DNA of 64,000 nt. Origin: Salinisphaera hydrothermalis C41B8. GTDB lineage: Bacteria; Pseudomonadota; Gammaproteobacteria; Nevskiales; Salinisphaeraceae. Position numbers and translations under genes: made by a program. The notes below the pieces were generated by a model. That model was not told the DNA's origin and did not search any database. It worked only from the letters and a program-made list of their open reading frames with translations. Location of the stretch: positions 1 to 64,000 of the forward strand of contig NZ_APNK01000012.1 of NCBI RefSeq assembly GCF_000732535.1. Reading direction: 5' to 3'. Shown one piece after another: positions 48,110 through 56,493 of this stretch (positions within the stretch are counted from its first letter, which is position 1; every line of letters starts with the position of its first letter).

Positions 48110-49231
48110 TCACACGCTGGTTTCATGCAAACGCACCGTGAATCGCTCGATTTTTTCCTGGTCCCATCGCAAACCGTGGCCTGGGTACTCTGGGGGCATC
48201 GCCCAGCCGTTGTCGATTTGGAGTGTTTCGGACAGCAAGTCATCGAGCAACGGGAAATGTTCGAGCCAAGTCGCCGCACGACCAGCGGCCACCAGATGCA
48301 CGTGAAGTTCGGGCAGGAAGTGCGGCGTGATCACCGCACCATGTGCTTCGGCAAGGGAATCGATCCTTCTAAATTCGGAAACACCGCCGGTCAATGGAAC
48401 ATCTGGCATCCAGATTGATGCTGTCCCCGCGAAATTCGAAAACGCACTGAGCCCGAGAACATGTTCACCAACGGCCAGCGGAGGTGTGCGCCCTCGGCTG
48501 AGAGCGCGATAACCTTCGATGTGCCGAGAATCGAGCGGCTCCTCAAACCACTGCACACCGAGATCGACGAGTTGCGATGCGAACCATTGCGCCGTCGGCA
48601 AATCCAACCGTTCATTGGCATCGATCATGATACCGATACCCTCTCCCAACGCTGCACGCACAGCAGCAACACGCGCAAGATCCTCTTCCGGTCGCCGTGC
48701 GCCAATTCTGAGCTTGACCGCCGTATAACCTTCCTCGACGTACGAAATCGAGCCCTCGATAAGTTGCTCGGTGGTCATCGCGTGTGTAGCACGGCCGCTG
48801 CCGTAGACGGGCACTCGGTCACGCTGCGCTCCCAAGAGGCGGTACAACGGCAGTTCGGCCCGCATCGCACGTAAATCCCATATCGCGATATCCACCGCCG
48901 AGGTGGCGAGCAGAGGTACGCCGTTACCCAGTCGATGGGTAGTATCGCGTAGCCGATACCACTCTTGATCCCATCGCTCCGTTGCCAATCCAACGATTGC
49001 CGGCAAATGCAGTTCTTCGAGCAGCGCCGCCGTCGCGACCATCCCGGGCCCCAGAGTGTAGGTATAGCCGGTGCCAATGGCACCGTCTTCATCGGTTACC
49101 CTGACGATCGCCAACTGCAACTGTGTCGCCCCGGATCCGCCACGCGCGGATTCCAACGGCATATCGACCAATCGCACCTGGGCCTGCTCGATCTTGCTGG
49201 ATGGGTTCTTCAATACCGGCCCTGTGGTCAT
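48110..49231 (-). CDS. Mandelate racemase/muconate lactonizing enzyme-family protein
   Basis: 373-residue enolase-superfamily enzyme that abstracts the alpha proton of a carboxylate. The metal ligands are in IMIDANERLD, WFEEPLD and AVGEHVLG; the downstream Asp and His are in WMPDVPLTGGVSEF and ITPHFLPELHVHL, placing it in the mandelate racemase subgroup. The usual K-x-K base motif reads K-x-R here (AVKLRIGA, near residue 170). The N-terminal cap domain has LESARGGSGATQLQLAIVRV. The substrate is unknown: an acid-sugar dehydratase or a racemase are the main possibilities. It follows the ArsR-type gene by 54 bp. Confidence 0.85.
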   Translation of the reverse strand: MTTGPVLKNPSSKIEQAQVRLVDMPLESARGGSGATQLQLAIVRVTDEDGAIGTGYTYTLGPGMVATAALLEELHLPAIVGLATERWDQEWYRLRDTTHRLGNGVPLLATSAVDIAIWDLRAMRAELPLYRLLGAQRDRVPVYGSGRATHAMTTEQLIEGSISYVEEGYTAVKLRIGARRPEEDLARVAAVRAALGEGIGIMIDANERLDLPTAQWFASQLVDLGVQWFEEPLDSRHIEGYRALSRGRTPPLAVGEHVLGLSAFSNFAGTASIWMPDVPLTGGVSEFRRIDSLAEAHGAVITPHFLPELHVHLVAAGRAATWLEHFPLLDDLLSETLQIDNGWAMPPEYPGHGLRWDQEKIERFTVRLHETSV

Positions 49232-49285
49232 TGGGGTTCACTCCTCACACTGGCTCAAATGATTCGAACAATCGAATACCGCGCG

Positions 49286-49606
49286 TTAGGCGCCGTTCAT
49301 GTCCGCCTGCCGGATCGATTGCAGCAAGCCAGGAAAACGCGCCTCGAATTCGTCCTTTCGCAGTCGAACGAAGCTTCCGTTTCCAACCTCTCGCTGCGTG
49401 ACTAGGCCCGCCTCACGTAGCACCCGCCAATGGTGAGTCCGCGTGGATTTAGCCTTAGGCAGATCGAAAGAAGAGCAGGGATGCTCCTCAGGCGAACGGC
49501 TCATCAAATCGAGAATGACAGCTCGGCGACCGTTATCGGCCAACGCTTTGAGGGCTTCGCTGAGCGTGACCTCATTGAGACCGGGAACCGGAAGTTCTTG
49601 ATTCAT
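49286..49606 (-). CDS. ArsR-type winged-helix regulator
   Basis: 106-residue regulator. The winged helix covers LSEALKALADNGRRAVILDL, then STRTHHWRVLREAGLVTQRE and the wing GNGSFVRLRKDEF. No ArsR metal-binding CxC motif is present (a lone Cys lies in HPCSSFD), so the signal is more likely an organic molecule. The ATG at 49606 has AGAGG upstream. Two 20-bp operator-like inverted repeats lie 18 and 43 bp upstream, toward the divergent carrier gene. It heads the minus-strand catabolic genes. Confidence 0.85.
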   Translation of the reverse strand: MNQELPVPGLNEVTLSEALKALADNGRRAVILDLMSRSPEEHPCSSFDLPKAKSTRTHHWRVLREAGLVTQREVGNGSFVRLRKDEFEARFPGLLQSIRQADMNGA

Positions 49607-49623
49607 TGCAAACCTCTCACAGA

Positions 49624-49643
49624 GGTACGGTAAACATCGTACC
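49624..49643. promoter_or_regulatory. Operator-like inverted repeat 1
   Basis: GGTACG, 8 bases, CGTACC: a 20-bp dyad beginning 18 bp upstream of the regulator ATG. It shares the GGTAC...GTACC ends and the overall length with the second site. Confidence 0.65.
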
Positions 49644-49648
49644 ACGAA

Positions 49649-49668
49649 GGTACTATATTAATAGTACC
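49649..49668. promoter_or_regulatory. Operator-like inverted repeat 2
   Basis: GGTACTAT, 4 bases, ATAGTACC: a 20-bp dyad with perfect 8-bp arms. Its centre is 25 bp from that of the first site, a little over two helical turns, as expected for two dimers on one face of the DNA. Confidence 0.72.
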
Positions 49669-49924
49669 ACCTCTCCATGATAATCCGCACCACCGTTCCA
49701 CGGGATAGCGCAATGGATCGGCGGCCGTCGCCGACCTAGCCGCAAGAATGGCGCAAGAGAGATGAGCGGTGAACGTTTGGCTGCCGAAAACCGTTCGGCG
49801 ATCGAGATGCCAGGAAATAAAGCGGGAACACGTTTGGACGCTCTCCAAGAGTGACCGACGATGCGTGTTCCGAAATCGCCAAACGCTATGCGGCTGCGAT
49901 TCGCATCAACGACCGGAGTAAAGC

Positions 49925-51211
49925 ATGACCCCAATACAGCTCGGATCAATTGCGTTACTTGCAATGGCGGTTGGTATATCGATATGGCGCTCGGTCAATC
50001 TGGGCATAATCGCCTTCGCCGCGGTATTCCTTCTCGGTGCAGCCGCCGGCATCGCGCCCCAAAATTACCTCACACATTTCCCAGCTGACCTATGCCTGTT
50101 GATCATTGGAGTCACCATGTTGTTCGCACACGCCGAACGTAGTGGCGCGATCGAATGGCTATTGAGCAAAGTATTAAGCTTGGTAGGCAAGAAGAGTCGA
50201 ATCCTAATTTGGGTGCCCTTCGCGCTGGGCGCAGTACTTTCCGCAGCGGGTGGCTTTCCGGGCGCGGTGGTCGCCATTGTCACTCCCGTTGCGGCCAAGC
50301 TCTCGCGCGCCAGCGGCATCGATTACATGACCGTCGCGATTCTCGGCGTATGGGGCGCCACCTCGGGTGCATTCTCACCGATCAGCCCGTATGGCGCGGC
50401 ATTACAGACCGCTGCAGAGCGGGCAAATCTCGCGTACAACCCCTGGGTGCTTTTTGGTGCAGTTCTGGCCGTGCAGCTGATATTGGCCGTGCTAACCAGC
50501 ATTATCTTGCCGCGTGTGAACAGGCAACTCGATCCCAAACAGGCGCATTTGAACACTTCCGTACAGAACCACGATCTCGACGCCGCCGAGACACAACCGT
50601 CGACCACGGCGAGAAGGGCGAAAGCCTATTGCTATTGCTCGTTGGCGGCGATCCTGATCTTCGTCGGGCTGGTCGCGGCTTTTCCTCTCGACATCGGCCT
50701 GGTGGCCTTAGCTCTGTCACTTGCGCTTCAGCTCGTCTTTCACCCTGATGAGAAAGCGATCATCAGAGCCGTGCCCTGGGCCGTCATTCTGTTGCTCTCC
50801 GGGCTGCTGGTCTATATTGGTGTTCTCGGGCAATTGGGAACGATCAACGCGCTCGAATCCATACTTGAAGGCGCGCTGGCGCCGGTTGTCAGCGTGTTAC
50901 TCGTCATCTACCTCACCGCCGTCATCGGCAATATAGACTCATCAACACTCGCCGTACTGACCATCGCCGCGCCTCTGGCCTTAACCGCCACTGGCCACAT
51001 ACCGGCTGCCGGGCTGGCCATTCTCACTGCGATCGGCGTTGTTGGTTCAACGACCACGATCAGCCCGGTTCATGTCGGGGGCGCGATGATCATGGGCAAC
51101 GCCACGGCAATCGACGATCGAATATTACTTCGCAGGTTATTCGGTGTTGTCGGATTCTTTACCGTAGTATTGCCGGCTCTGGTGGCAATCCTCCCTATTT
51201 TCATCATGTAA
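49925..51211 (+). CDS. MatC-like dicarboxylate carrier (ion transporter superfamily)
   Basis: 428-residue inner-membrane carrier with about 12 spans. The N-terminal half matches the dicarboxylate carrier MatC type (NLGIIAFAAVFLLGAAAGI, GVTMLFAHAERSGAIEWLL, GGFPGAVVAIVTPVAAKLS, GVWGATSGAFSPISPYGAA). The second repeat has STTTISPVHVGGAMIMGNA. A hydrophilic loop (about 190-235) separates the halves. MatC takes up malonate; this protein could carry a small mono- or dicarboxylate used by the divergent catabolic genes. It has its own promoter side in the shared control region. Confidence 0.83.
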   Translation: MTPIQLGSIALLAMAVGISIWRSVNLGIIAFAAVFLLGAAAGIAPQNYLTHFPADLCLLIIGVTMLFAHAERSGAIEWLLSKVLSLVGKKSRILIWVPFALGAVLSAAGGFPGAVVAIVTPVAAKLSRASGIDYMTVAILGVWGATSGAFSPISPYGAALQTAAERANLAYNPWVLFGAVLAVQLILAVLTSIILPRVNRQLDPKQAHLNTSVQNHDLDAAETQPSTTARRAKAYCYCSLAAILIFVGLVAAFPLDIGLVALALSLALQLVFHPDEKAIIRAVPWAVILLLSGLLVYIGVLGQLGTINALESILEGALAPVVSVLLVIYLTAVIGNIDSSTLAVLTIAAPLALTATGHIPAAGLAILTAIGVVGSTTTISPVHVGGAMIMGNATAIDDRILLRRLFGVVGFFTVVLPALVAILPIFIM

Positions 51212-51335
51212 TTTGATTCAACCCGATACGCCCCCAGAAAAAGTGCCCGCTCAAAATAAGAGGTTACCGCGGCACTGTCGTCAACGGTCGGGCGAGCAGT
51301 CATACTAGCCGGCCTGAACCGCGGACGGGGAGTGC

Positions 51336-52571
51336 ATGATGGCCAAGAACGATATCGACAGCCGCCGCTGGATCGACCGCGAGACCCACCGCCACTGGCT
51401 GGCCGCCGAAGGGCTCGACCTGCTCGAATTCTATCGCGCGTCCTGCCTACCCGGCGGCGGCTTCGGGCCGCTGGACGGCAACCGCGAACTCGCCTCCCAG
51501 ACCGCCGATACGCTGATTACGGCGCGCATGACGCATTGCTATGCGCTGGCCACGATCCAGGGCGTGCCGGGCGCGGCGACACTTGCGCATCACGGCGTGG
51601 TCGCGCTCGCCGGGCTGCTGCGTGACGACCAACACGACGGCTGGTTCGCGACCGCCCCGCACGACGGCTTCGACGAGGCCAAGCAGTGTTATATCCACGT
51701 CTTCGTCGCACTGGGTGCGGCCAGTGCGGTGCGTGCCCAGATCGAAGGTGCCCGCGCACTGCTCGACGACGTACTCGCCGTGCTGGAGCGCTATTTCTGG
51801 TCGGAGGCCGAACAAGCCTACGTGGAATCCTGGTCGCGCGACTGGTCCGAGCTGGCCGACTATCGCGGCGCCAACGCCAACATGCATGCCACCGAAATGT
51901 GCCTGGAACTGGCCGATGTACTGGACGACCGCGTCTGGCACAAGCGCGCGCTGGCGATCACGCACCGACTCATTCATCGCGTCGCCGCCGACCACGACTG
52001 GCGCGTGGTCGAGCACTTCGACGCCAACTGGCGGATTCTACCCGACTACAACGCCGACCAACCCGACGATGGCTTCAAGCCGTTTGGCGTCACGCCGGGC
52101 CACGGCTGCGAATGGGCACGCCTGTTGCTGCATCTGGAAGCCGGGCTCGGGCTCGAAGCGCCCGACTGGCTGGCCGACGACGCCAGACAACTGTTCGACA
52201 AGGCGATGAACGAAAGCTGGGAGGCCGATGGCCAACCCGGCATGGTCTACACCGTGGACTGGCGCGGCACACCGAGTTCGACCCGCCGCCGCCACTGGAC
52301 CCATGCCGAAGCCGCCGCGGCCGCCGCGGCGCTGGCCGACCGTACCAGCGAGGCCCGCTTCGAGATCTGGTATCGGCGCCTCTGGGATTTCATGCGCGAT
52401 GTCTATATCGACGACGAACGCGGCAGCTGGCTGCAGGAGTTGAACGCCGAACTCGGCCCCGATCCGCACGAAGGCCACCTCAAGCCCGACTTGTATCATG
52501 CCTATCAAGCAACACTACTGCCACGCTTGCCGCTGACACCGACGCTGGCGCTCGCGGTGGAGCGCCTGTAA
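51336..52571 (+). CDS. AGE-family sugar isomerase/epimerase (YihS/mannose isomerase-like)
   Basis: 411-residue (alpha/alpha)6-barrel enzyme. The catalytic histidines are in GANANMHATEMCLEL (near 183), VTPGHGCEWARLLLHLE (near 255) and RRHWTHAEAAAAAAAL (near 323), the pattern of YihS and the mannose isomerases and not of mammalian renin-binding GlcNAc epimerase. The expected reaction is aldose-ketose interconversion (mannose, glucose and fructose, or sulfoquinovose). No sulfoquinovose genes are adjacent. A GGGGAG site precedes two neighbouring ATG codons; either is possible. GC content returns to the high level of the main chromosome. Confidence 0.87.
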   Translation: MMAKNDIDSRRWIDRETHRHWLAAEGLDLLEFYRASCLPGGGFGPLDGNRELASQTADTLITARMTHCYALATIQGVPGAATLAHHGVVALAGLLRDDQHDGWFATAPHDGFDEAKQCYIHVFVALGAASAVRAQIEGARALLDDVLAVLERYFWSEAEQAYVESWSRDWSELADYRGANANMHATEMCLELADVLDDRVWHKRALAITHRLIHRVAADHDWRVVEHFDANWRILPDYNADQPDDGFKPFGVTPGHGCEWARLLLHLEAGLGLEAPDWLADDARQLFDKAMNESWEADGQPGMVYTVDWRGTPSSTRRRHWTHAEAAAAAAALADRTSEARFEIWYRRLWDFMRDVYIDDERGSWLQELNAELGPDPHEGHLKPDLYHAYQATLLPRLPLTPTLALAVERL

Positions 52572-52668
52572 GGACGCGGCGCGCTGCATCCAGCGCCGTT
52601 GCTGTGCATAATGAGCCAATGGGCTGGGTCAACGCCCGGCCGTTTCCCAATCGTTTCCGGATCACGCC

Positions 52669-53013
52669 ATGCCGCAACAAGGTCCCAACGGTTCTCACAA
52701 TCACGGCGGCCAACGCCTGCCGCGCTGGGCAGGCTATGTGCTGATCGCGGCCGACGTCGTGCGCATGCCGCTGTTTCTGGTCTGCTGGCTGGCCACGGTC
52801 GCGGCCTTGAGCATGACCCTGCCCAGCCACTCCATCTGGATACAGATCGCGGTCGCCGTACTCGCCTCGATCGCCACTCTGGCCGCCGTCACGCGGGCCG
52901 CGGCACTACAGGCCAGCCAGCATGGCGCACTCGGCGCCTATGTTGCCCGATTGGCAACGACCACCTCGCTGGGCCGCTGCCTGACGGATTTTCTGAGCGG
53001 CCGGTCAAAATAG
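52669..53013 (+). CDS. Small two-span membrane protein, unknown
   Basis: 114 residues with two likely membrane helices (VVRMPLFLVCWLATVAALSM and IWIQIAVAVLASIATLAAV), a hydrophilic N-terminus and a C-terminal segment with Ser, Thr and Arg. I do not recognise the family. Codon use matches the neighbours, which supports it as a real gene. It lies between the sugar isomerase and the DUF1338 gene on the same strand, with gaps of about 97 and 85 bp. Confidence 0.62.
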   Translation: MPQQGPNGSHNHGGQRLPRWAGYVLIAADVVRMPLFLVCWLATVAALSMTLPSHSIWIQIAVAVLASIATLAAVTRAAALQASQHGALGAYVARLATTTSLGRCLTDFLSGRSK

Positions 53014-53098
53014 CGTAAGCGCGGGCGGCGATGTCAGACTAGCGGGGTCAGTCATCCTGCCGCATCGCGTTTTCGTGTGACGGCGATCCGGAGCCCCC

Positions 53099-54484
53099 AT
53101 GTCCGCCGATTCATTCGTCTCCGCCGCCTCGATCCGCGATCGCTTCGCCTCGGCGATGTCGCGGATGTATCAGGACGAAGTCCCACAGTACGGCACGCTG
53201 CTGGCATTGGTCGCCGACATCAACGCACGCACACTGGCCGACGATCCGGCGCTCGCCAAACGCATGGCGGCAGCCAACGAGCTCGACCGCCTATCGGTCG
53301 AACGCCACGGCGCGATCCGGGTCGGCACGCCCGCCGAGCTGTCCGTGCTGACGCGGCTGTTCGCGGTGATGGGCATGGCGCCGGTCGGTTACTACGATCT
53401 GGCGGCGGCCGGCGTACCGGTGCACTCGACCGCGTTCCGGCCGGTCAATACCGAGGCGTTATCGATCAATCCATTCCGGCTGTTCACTTCGCTGTTGCGG
53501 CTGGACCTGATCGGAGACGCCGATCTACGCGAGCGCGCGGCCGATATTCTCGCCCAGCGCGATATCTTCACGCCGCGCGTACGTGAGCTGATCGCGCGCT
53601 TCGAGATCGACGGCGGCCTGGCCGAAGCCGAGGCCGACGAATTCGTCACCGAAGCGATCGAAACCTTCCGCTGGCACGAGAACGCCACGGTCGATTATGC
53701 CACCTACGAAGCGCTCGCCGCCGAGCACCGGCTGATCGCCGACGTCGTCTGCTTCCGTGGCCCGCATATCAATCACCTGACGCCACGTACGCTGGATATC
53801 GACGCCGCCCAGGCGGCCATGCCGGAATACGGCATCACCCCCAAAGCCATCATCGAAGGCCCGCCGCAGCGGGCCGTGCCGATCCTGCTGCGCCAGACCA
53901 GCTTCAAGGCACTGGAGGAATCGATTCGGTTTGCCGGCGACACCGAAGGCCGCCACACGGCCCGCTTCGGCGAGATCGAACAACGCGGCGTGGCGCTCAC
54001 GCCCGATGGTCGCGCGCTCTACGATCGTCTCCTGGCCGCCGCCCAGACCTACAAAAGCAGTTCCAACGCAGATTATCAGGCCGCGCTCGCCGGCATTTTC
54101 GAGGAATTTCCGGACGATCTGGAAACCCTGCGTCGGCGCGAACTGGCGTATTTCCGCTACGAGGCGGTCGGCGAGGCCACAAGCGATACGGCCGCGCCGA
54201 CCGACGATCACAGCGCGCTGGAAGCGCTGCTCGCGGCCGGCCGAATCAAGGCGCATCCGATCGTATACGAGGATTTTTTGCCCGTGAGCGCGGCGGGTAT
54301 TTTCCAGTCCAACCTCGGCAACGGCGAAGCCGGCAACGGCGCGGCGGCCGCGAGTCAGGCCGCACTCGAAGAGGCCCTCGGCCGACCGGTGATCGACCCG
54401 TTCGCGCTTTATGCCGAAATCGAGGCCGAATCCAAGCGTATCGCGCTCGATACGCTGCTCGGTCCGCGTGCCACGGCAGTCTGA
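53099..54484 (+). CDS. DUF1338 protein, HglS/YdcJ-like 2-oxoadipate dioxygenase
   Basis: 461-residue iron(II) enzyme of the vicinal-oxygen-chelate type. HglS of Pseudomonas converts 2-oxoadipate to D-2-hydroxyglutarate in lysine catabolism, with two decarboxylations. Features are GVPVHSTAFRPVNTEAL with a metal His, FRGPHINHLTPRTLDID with the second His, a central FAGDTEGRHTARFGEIEQRG, and the C-terminal VYEDFLPVSAAGIFQSNLG with the acidic ligand nearby. It is complete. The window also has gcdH 27 kb away, another lysine-degradation enzyme, though from a different branch. Confidence 0.87.
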   Translation: MSADSFVSAASIRDRFASAMSRMYQDEVPQYGTLLALVADINARTLADDPALAKRMAAANELDRLSVERHGAIRVGTPAELSVLTRLFAVMGMAPVGYYDLAAAGVPVHSTAFRPVNTEALSINPFRLFTSLLRLDLIGDADLRERAADILAQRDIFTPRVRELIARFEIDGGLAEAEADEFVTEAIETFRWHENATVDYATYEALAAEHRLIADVVCFRGPHINHLTPRTLDIDAAQAAMPEYGITPKAIIEGPPQRAVPILLRQTSFKALEESIRFAGDTEGRHTARFGEIEQRGVALTPDGRALYDRLLAAAQTYKSSSNADYQAALAGIFEEFPDDLETLRRRELAYFRYEAVGEATSDTAAPTDDHSALEALLAAGRIKAHPIVYEDFLPVSAAGIFQSNLGNGEAGNGAAAASQAALEEALGRPVIDPFALYAEIEAESKRIALDTLLGPRATAV

Positions 54485-54712
54485 TGTCCCGCGACTGAGT
54501 TATGCCACGGCGCTCTGGCAATCGGCGGGCTTTCGCGGCGAGCGCAGCAGGTCCCGAGACGGTGCTTCGATTCCGTTCGCCCACCGCCCCCAAAAGGGTG
54601 CAGACCAACCTTTATTCCGCCTATAAATAGTAAAAACAATGCCTTAGCATCAGATCGAATTAGCGCATAACGCGTAATCCGGCGCTCACCCCACGGGTTT
54701 CGAGGCCCGGCT

Positions 54713-54743
54713 GTCGGATTACGGTGCAAGCACCTAATCCGAC
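54713..54743. repeat. REP-like palindrome
   Basis: GTCGGATTA and TAATCCGAC enclose a second stem GGTGC-AA-GCACC, so the 31 bases fold as one long hairpin with a single unpaired base on the left side. Sequences of the GTCGGATTA...TAATCCGAC type are dispersed intergenic palindromes in many gammaproteobacteria. Confidence 0.7.
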
Positions 54744-54789
54744 CTACGCAACACGATCTGATATTGCGGCTATCACCGGCCGTTATTTT

Positions 54790-54820
54790 AAAAAAAAGGC
54801 GCCCGAAGGCGCCTTTAAAA
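54790..54820 (-). terminator. Intrinsic terminator of the ABC transporter operon
   Basis: On the minus strand, AAAGGCGCC, TTCG loop, GGCGCCTTT and then a run of T residues, about 20 bp after the stop of the binding-protein gene. It is bidirectional in form but the long T run serves the minus strand. Confidence 0.88.
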
Positions 54821-54836
54821 CGGCCGATGCCGTGGA

Positions 54837-55637
54837 TCAGGAGTCGTCTTTAGCCGGCGGCGCCTTGTGGAAATACTTCTTGTAGATCTTCGCGTAGGTG
54901 CCGTTGTCCTTCAGGGTCTTCAGAGCCTTGTTGAACTTGGCCGCGAGATCCTGCTCGTTCTTGCGGAACGCGATACCGAACCCATCGCCGAAGTACTTCT
55001 TCGGTCCGGTGAGATCCGGGCCGGCCTGGCGATATTTCTTCGGATGCGGGTTGATCAGCGTGCTCTGACCGGTGATCTGGTCGAAGAACGCGGCATCCAG
55101 ACGGCCAGCCGACATGTCCACGGCCACGTCGTCGGCGTTCTGGTAACGCTTGATGACGGCGTCGTCGCCGTACTTATCGGTGACGTAGTCGTCCTGGACC
55201 GTGCCGCGTTGCACGCCGATCTTCTTACCCTTGAGCGTCGCCGTATCAATCTTGTGCAGCGGGCTGTCGGTCGGCACGAAGAACGCCGACGGCACGACGA
55301 TGTAAGGATTAGAGAACAACACGGCCTTCTTGCGCTTGTCGTTGATGGTCATCGACGACATGATCGCATCGTACTTACGCGCCATCAGGCCGGGGATGAT
55401 GCCGTTCCAGTCCTGCTGGACCCAGCTGCAATGCAGGCCAGCCTGCTTGCACAGTGCGTCGCCCAGGTCGATATCGAATCCGGTCAGCGTGCCATCCGGC
55501 TTGGTGTATTCCATCGGCTCGTAGGGCACGTTGGTGGCGATGCGCACGTTGTCGCCCGCAGCGCTTGCGGTGGTCGCCACGCCAGCGCCCGCAACCACGC
55601 TCGCGGCAAGCATTGATACGGTCAGCAGTTTTTTCAT
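54837..55637 (-). CDS. Basic amino acid ABC transporter, substrate-binding protein
   Basis: 266-residue periplasmic binding protein (ArgT/HisJ/AotJ family) for arginine, lysine, ornithine or histidine. A signal peptide (LLTVSMLAASVVAGAGVATTASA) is followed by RIATNVPYEPMEYTKPDGT, GFDIDLGDALCKQAG with the paired Cys (CKQAGLHC) found in ArgT and HisJ, WNGIIPGLMARKYDAIMSSM, KKIGVQRGTVQDDYV and the C-terminal ALKTLKDNGTYAKIYKKYF. The ATG at 55637 is just before the signal. It is the last gene of the importer set, 130 bp downstream of the permease, where an additional promoter would be expected for a protein needed in excess. Confidence 0.93.
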   Translation of the reverse strand: MKKLLTVSMLAASVVAGAGVATTASAAGDNVRIATNVPYEPMEYTKPDGTLTGFDIDLGDALCKQAGLHCSWVQQDWNGIIPGLMARKYDAIMSSMTINDKRKKAVLFSNPYIVVPSAFFVPTDSPLHKIDTATLKGKKIGVQRGTVQDDYVTDKYGDDAVIKRYQNADDVAVDMSAGRLDAAFFDQITGQSTLINPHPKKYRQAGPDLTGPKKYFGDGFGIAFRKNEQDLAAKFNKALKTLKDNGTYAKIYKKYFHKAPPAKDDS

Positions 55638-55767
55638 GATCGATTCGGTCCTCGTGAATGAGTTCGGCCGCAACGCAATCCCCACGTCCGGCAGACAGCT
55701 GGATTGAACCACGGATATCGCGTCGTGAACATGCACAAAACGTGCAATATCGAGCCAGCGAATCGCC

Positions 55768-56493
55768 TCAGGCGGGCTTCAGATGACGCAGCAGACGTTT
55801 TTCGGCGAGCCGGAACACGCCCTGGATGCCGAAACTGAGCGCCATGTACAAACACGCCACGAATATGAACGGCGGAAACGGCGAATAGAACTCGGCATAG
55901 ACGTTATAGGCCACGCCGGTCATATCGGTGATGGTCACCGCACTGGCGATCGCGCTGGCATGCAGCATGAAGATCACCTCGTTGCCGTAGGCCGGCAATG
56001 CCCGTCGCAGCGCCGAAGGCAGCACGATGCGCCGATAAGCGGTAAAGCTCGACATCCCATAGGCGCGTGCGGCTTCCAGTTCGCCGCGCGGCGTGGCCCG
56101 GATGGCGCCGTAGAAGATTTCGGTCGTATACGCCCCTGTATTGAGCACGAAGGACAGCAGGGCCGGATACAACGCATTGTTGATGAAGAACGCGAACCAG
56201 CTCTGCTGCACGCCGGGTATGAAGGCGAAGCCGTAATAAGCGATATACAGCTGGATCAGTAGCGGCGTGCCGCGGAACACATAGGTGTAGAACCAGATCG
56301 GCCCGGAAATCCACACCCGGTGCGACGCCCGCCCTATGGCCAGCGGGATCGCCAGCACGATACCGATCACCAGCGAAATGAAGACGAGCTGGACGGTGGT
56401 GACCATCCCGCCCCAGTACGCCGCCAGCGTGGCCGGCGTGAAAATCGTGTTGTGCGACAGGAATGGCGCAACCTGGGCGAGCCAGTGTTCCAT
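55768..56493 (-). CDS. Basic amino acid ABC transporter, permease (HisM/AotM-like)
   Basis: 241-residue inner-membrane permease with five predicted spans. The cytoplasmic EAA loop that contacts the ATPase is at GELEAARAYGMSSFTAYRRI. The N-terminal part (YWGGMVTTVQLVFISLVIGI) and FRGTPLLIQLYIAYYG are typical of HisM-type subunits. The ATG at 56493 shares a base with the stop of the preceding permease (TGATG), so the two are translationally coupled and probably form a heterodimer. Confidence 0.93.
   Translation of the reverse strand: MEHWLAQVAPFLSHNTIFTPATLAAYWGGMVTTVQLVFISLVIGIVLAIPLAIGRASHRVWISGPIWFYTYVFRGTPLLIQLYIAYYGFAFIPGVQQSWFAFFINNALYPALLSFVLNTGAYTTEIFYGAIRATPRGELEAARAYGMSSFTAYRRIVLPSALRRALPAYGNEVIFMLHASAIASAVTITDMTGVAYNVYAEFYSPFPPFIFVACLYMALSFGIQGVFRLAEKRLLRHLKPA

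Larger units (their letters stand above)
49607..49924. other. Divergent control region of the dehalogenase island
   Basis: 318 bp between the ArsR-type gene and the MatC-like carrier. The 60 bp next to the regulator are AT-rich and hold the two operator-like repeats; a TATAGT-like -10 for the regulator overlaps the second one. The remainder, toward the carrier, holds nothing I can identify. Confidence 0.6.
54485..54836. other. Intergenic region with a REP-like hairpin
   Basis: 352 bp between the convergent DUF1338 and binding-protein genes. It contains the REP-like palindrome at 54713-54743 and the terminator at 54790-54820. The first 200 bp show no gene and no clear structure. A partial inverted copy of the palindrome's core (GTAATCCGGC near 54673) lies just upstream. 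Confidence 0.65.

Noticed and set aside
55638-55767. Sigma-54-like match upstream of the binding-protein gene
   Set aside because: GG and GC are 9 bases apart instead of 10, which does not function in this promoter class.
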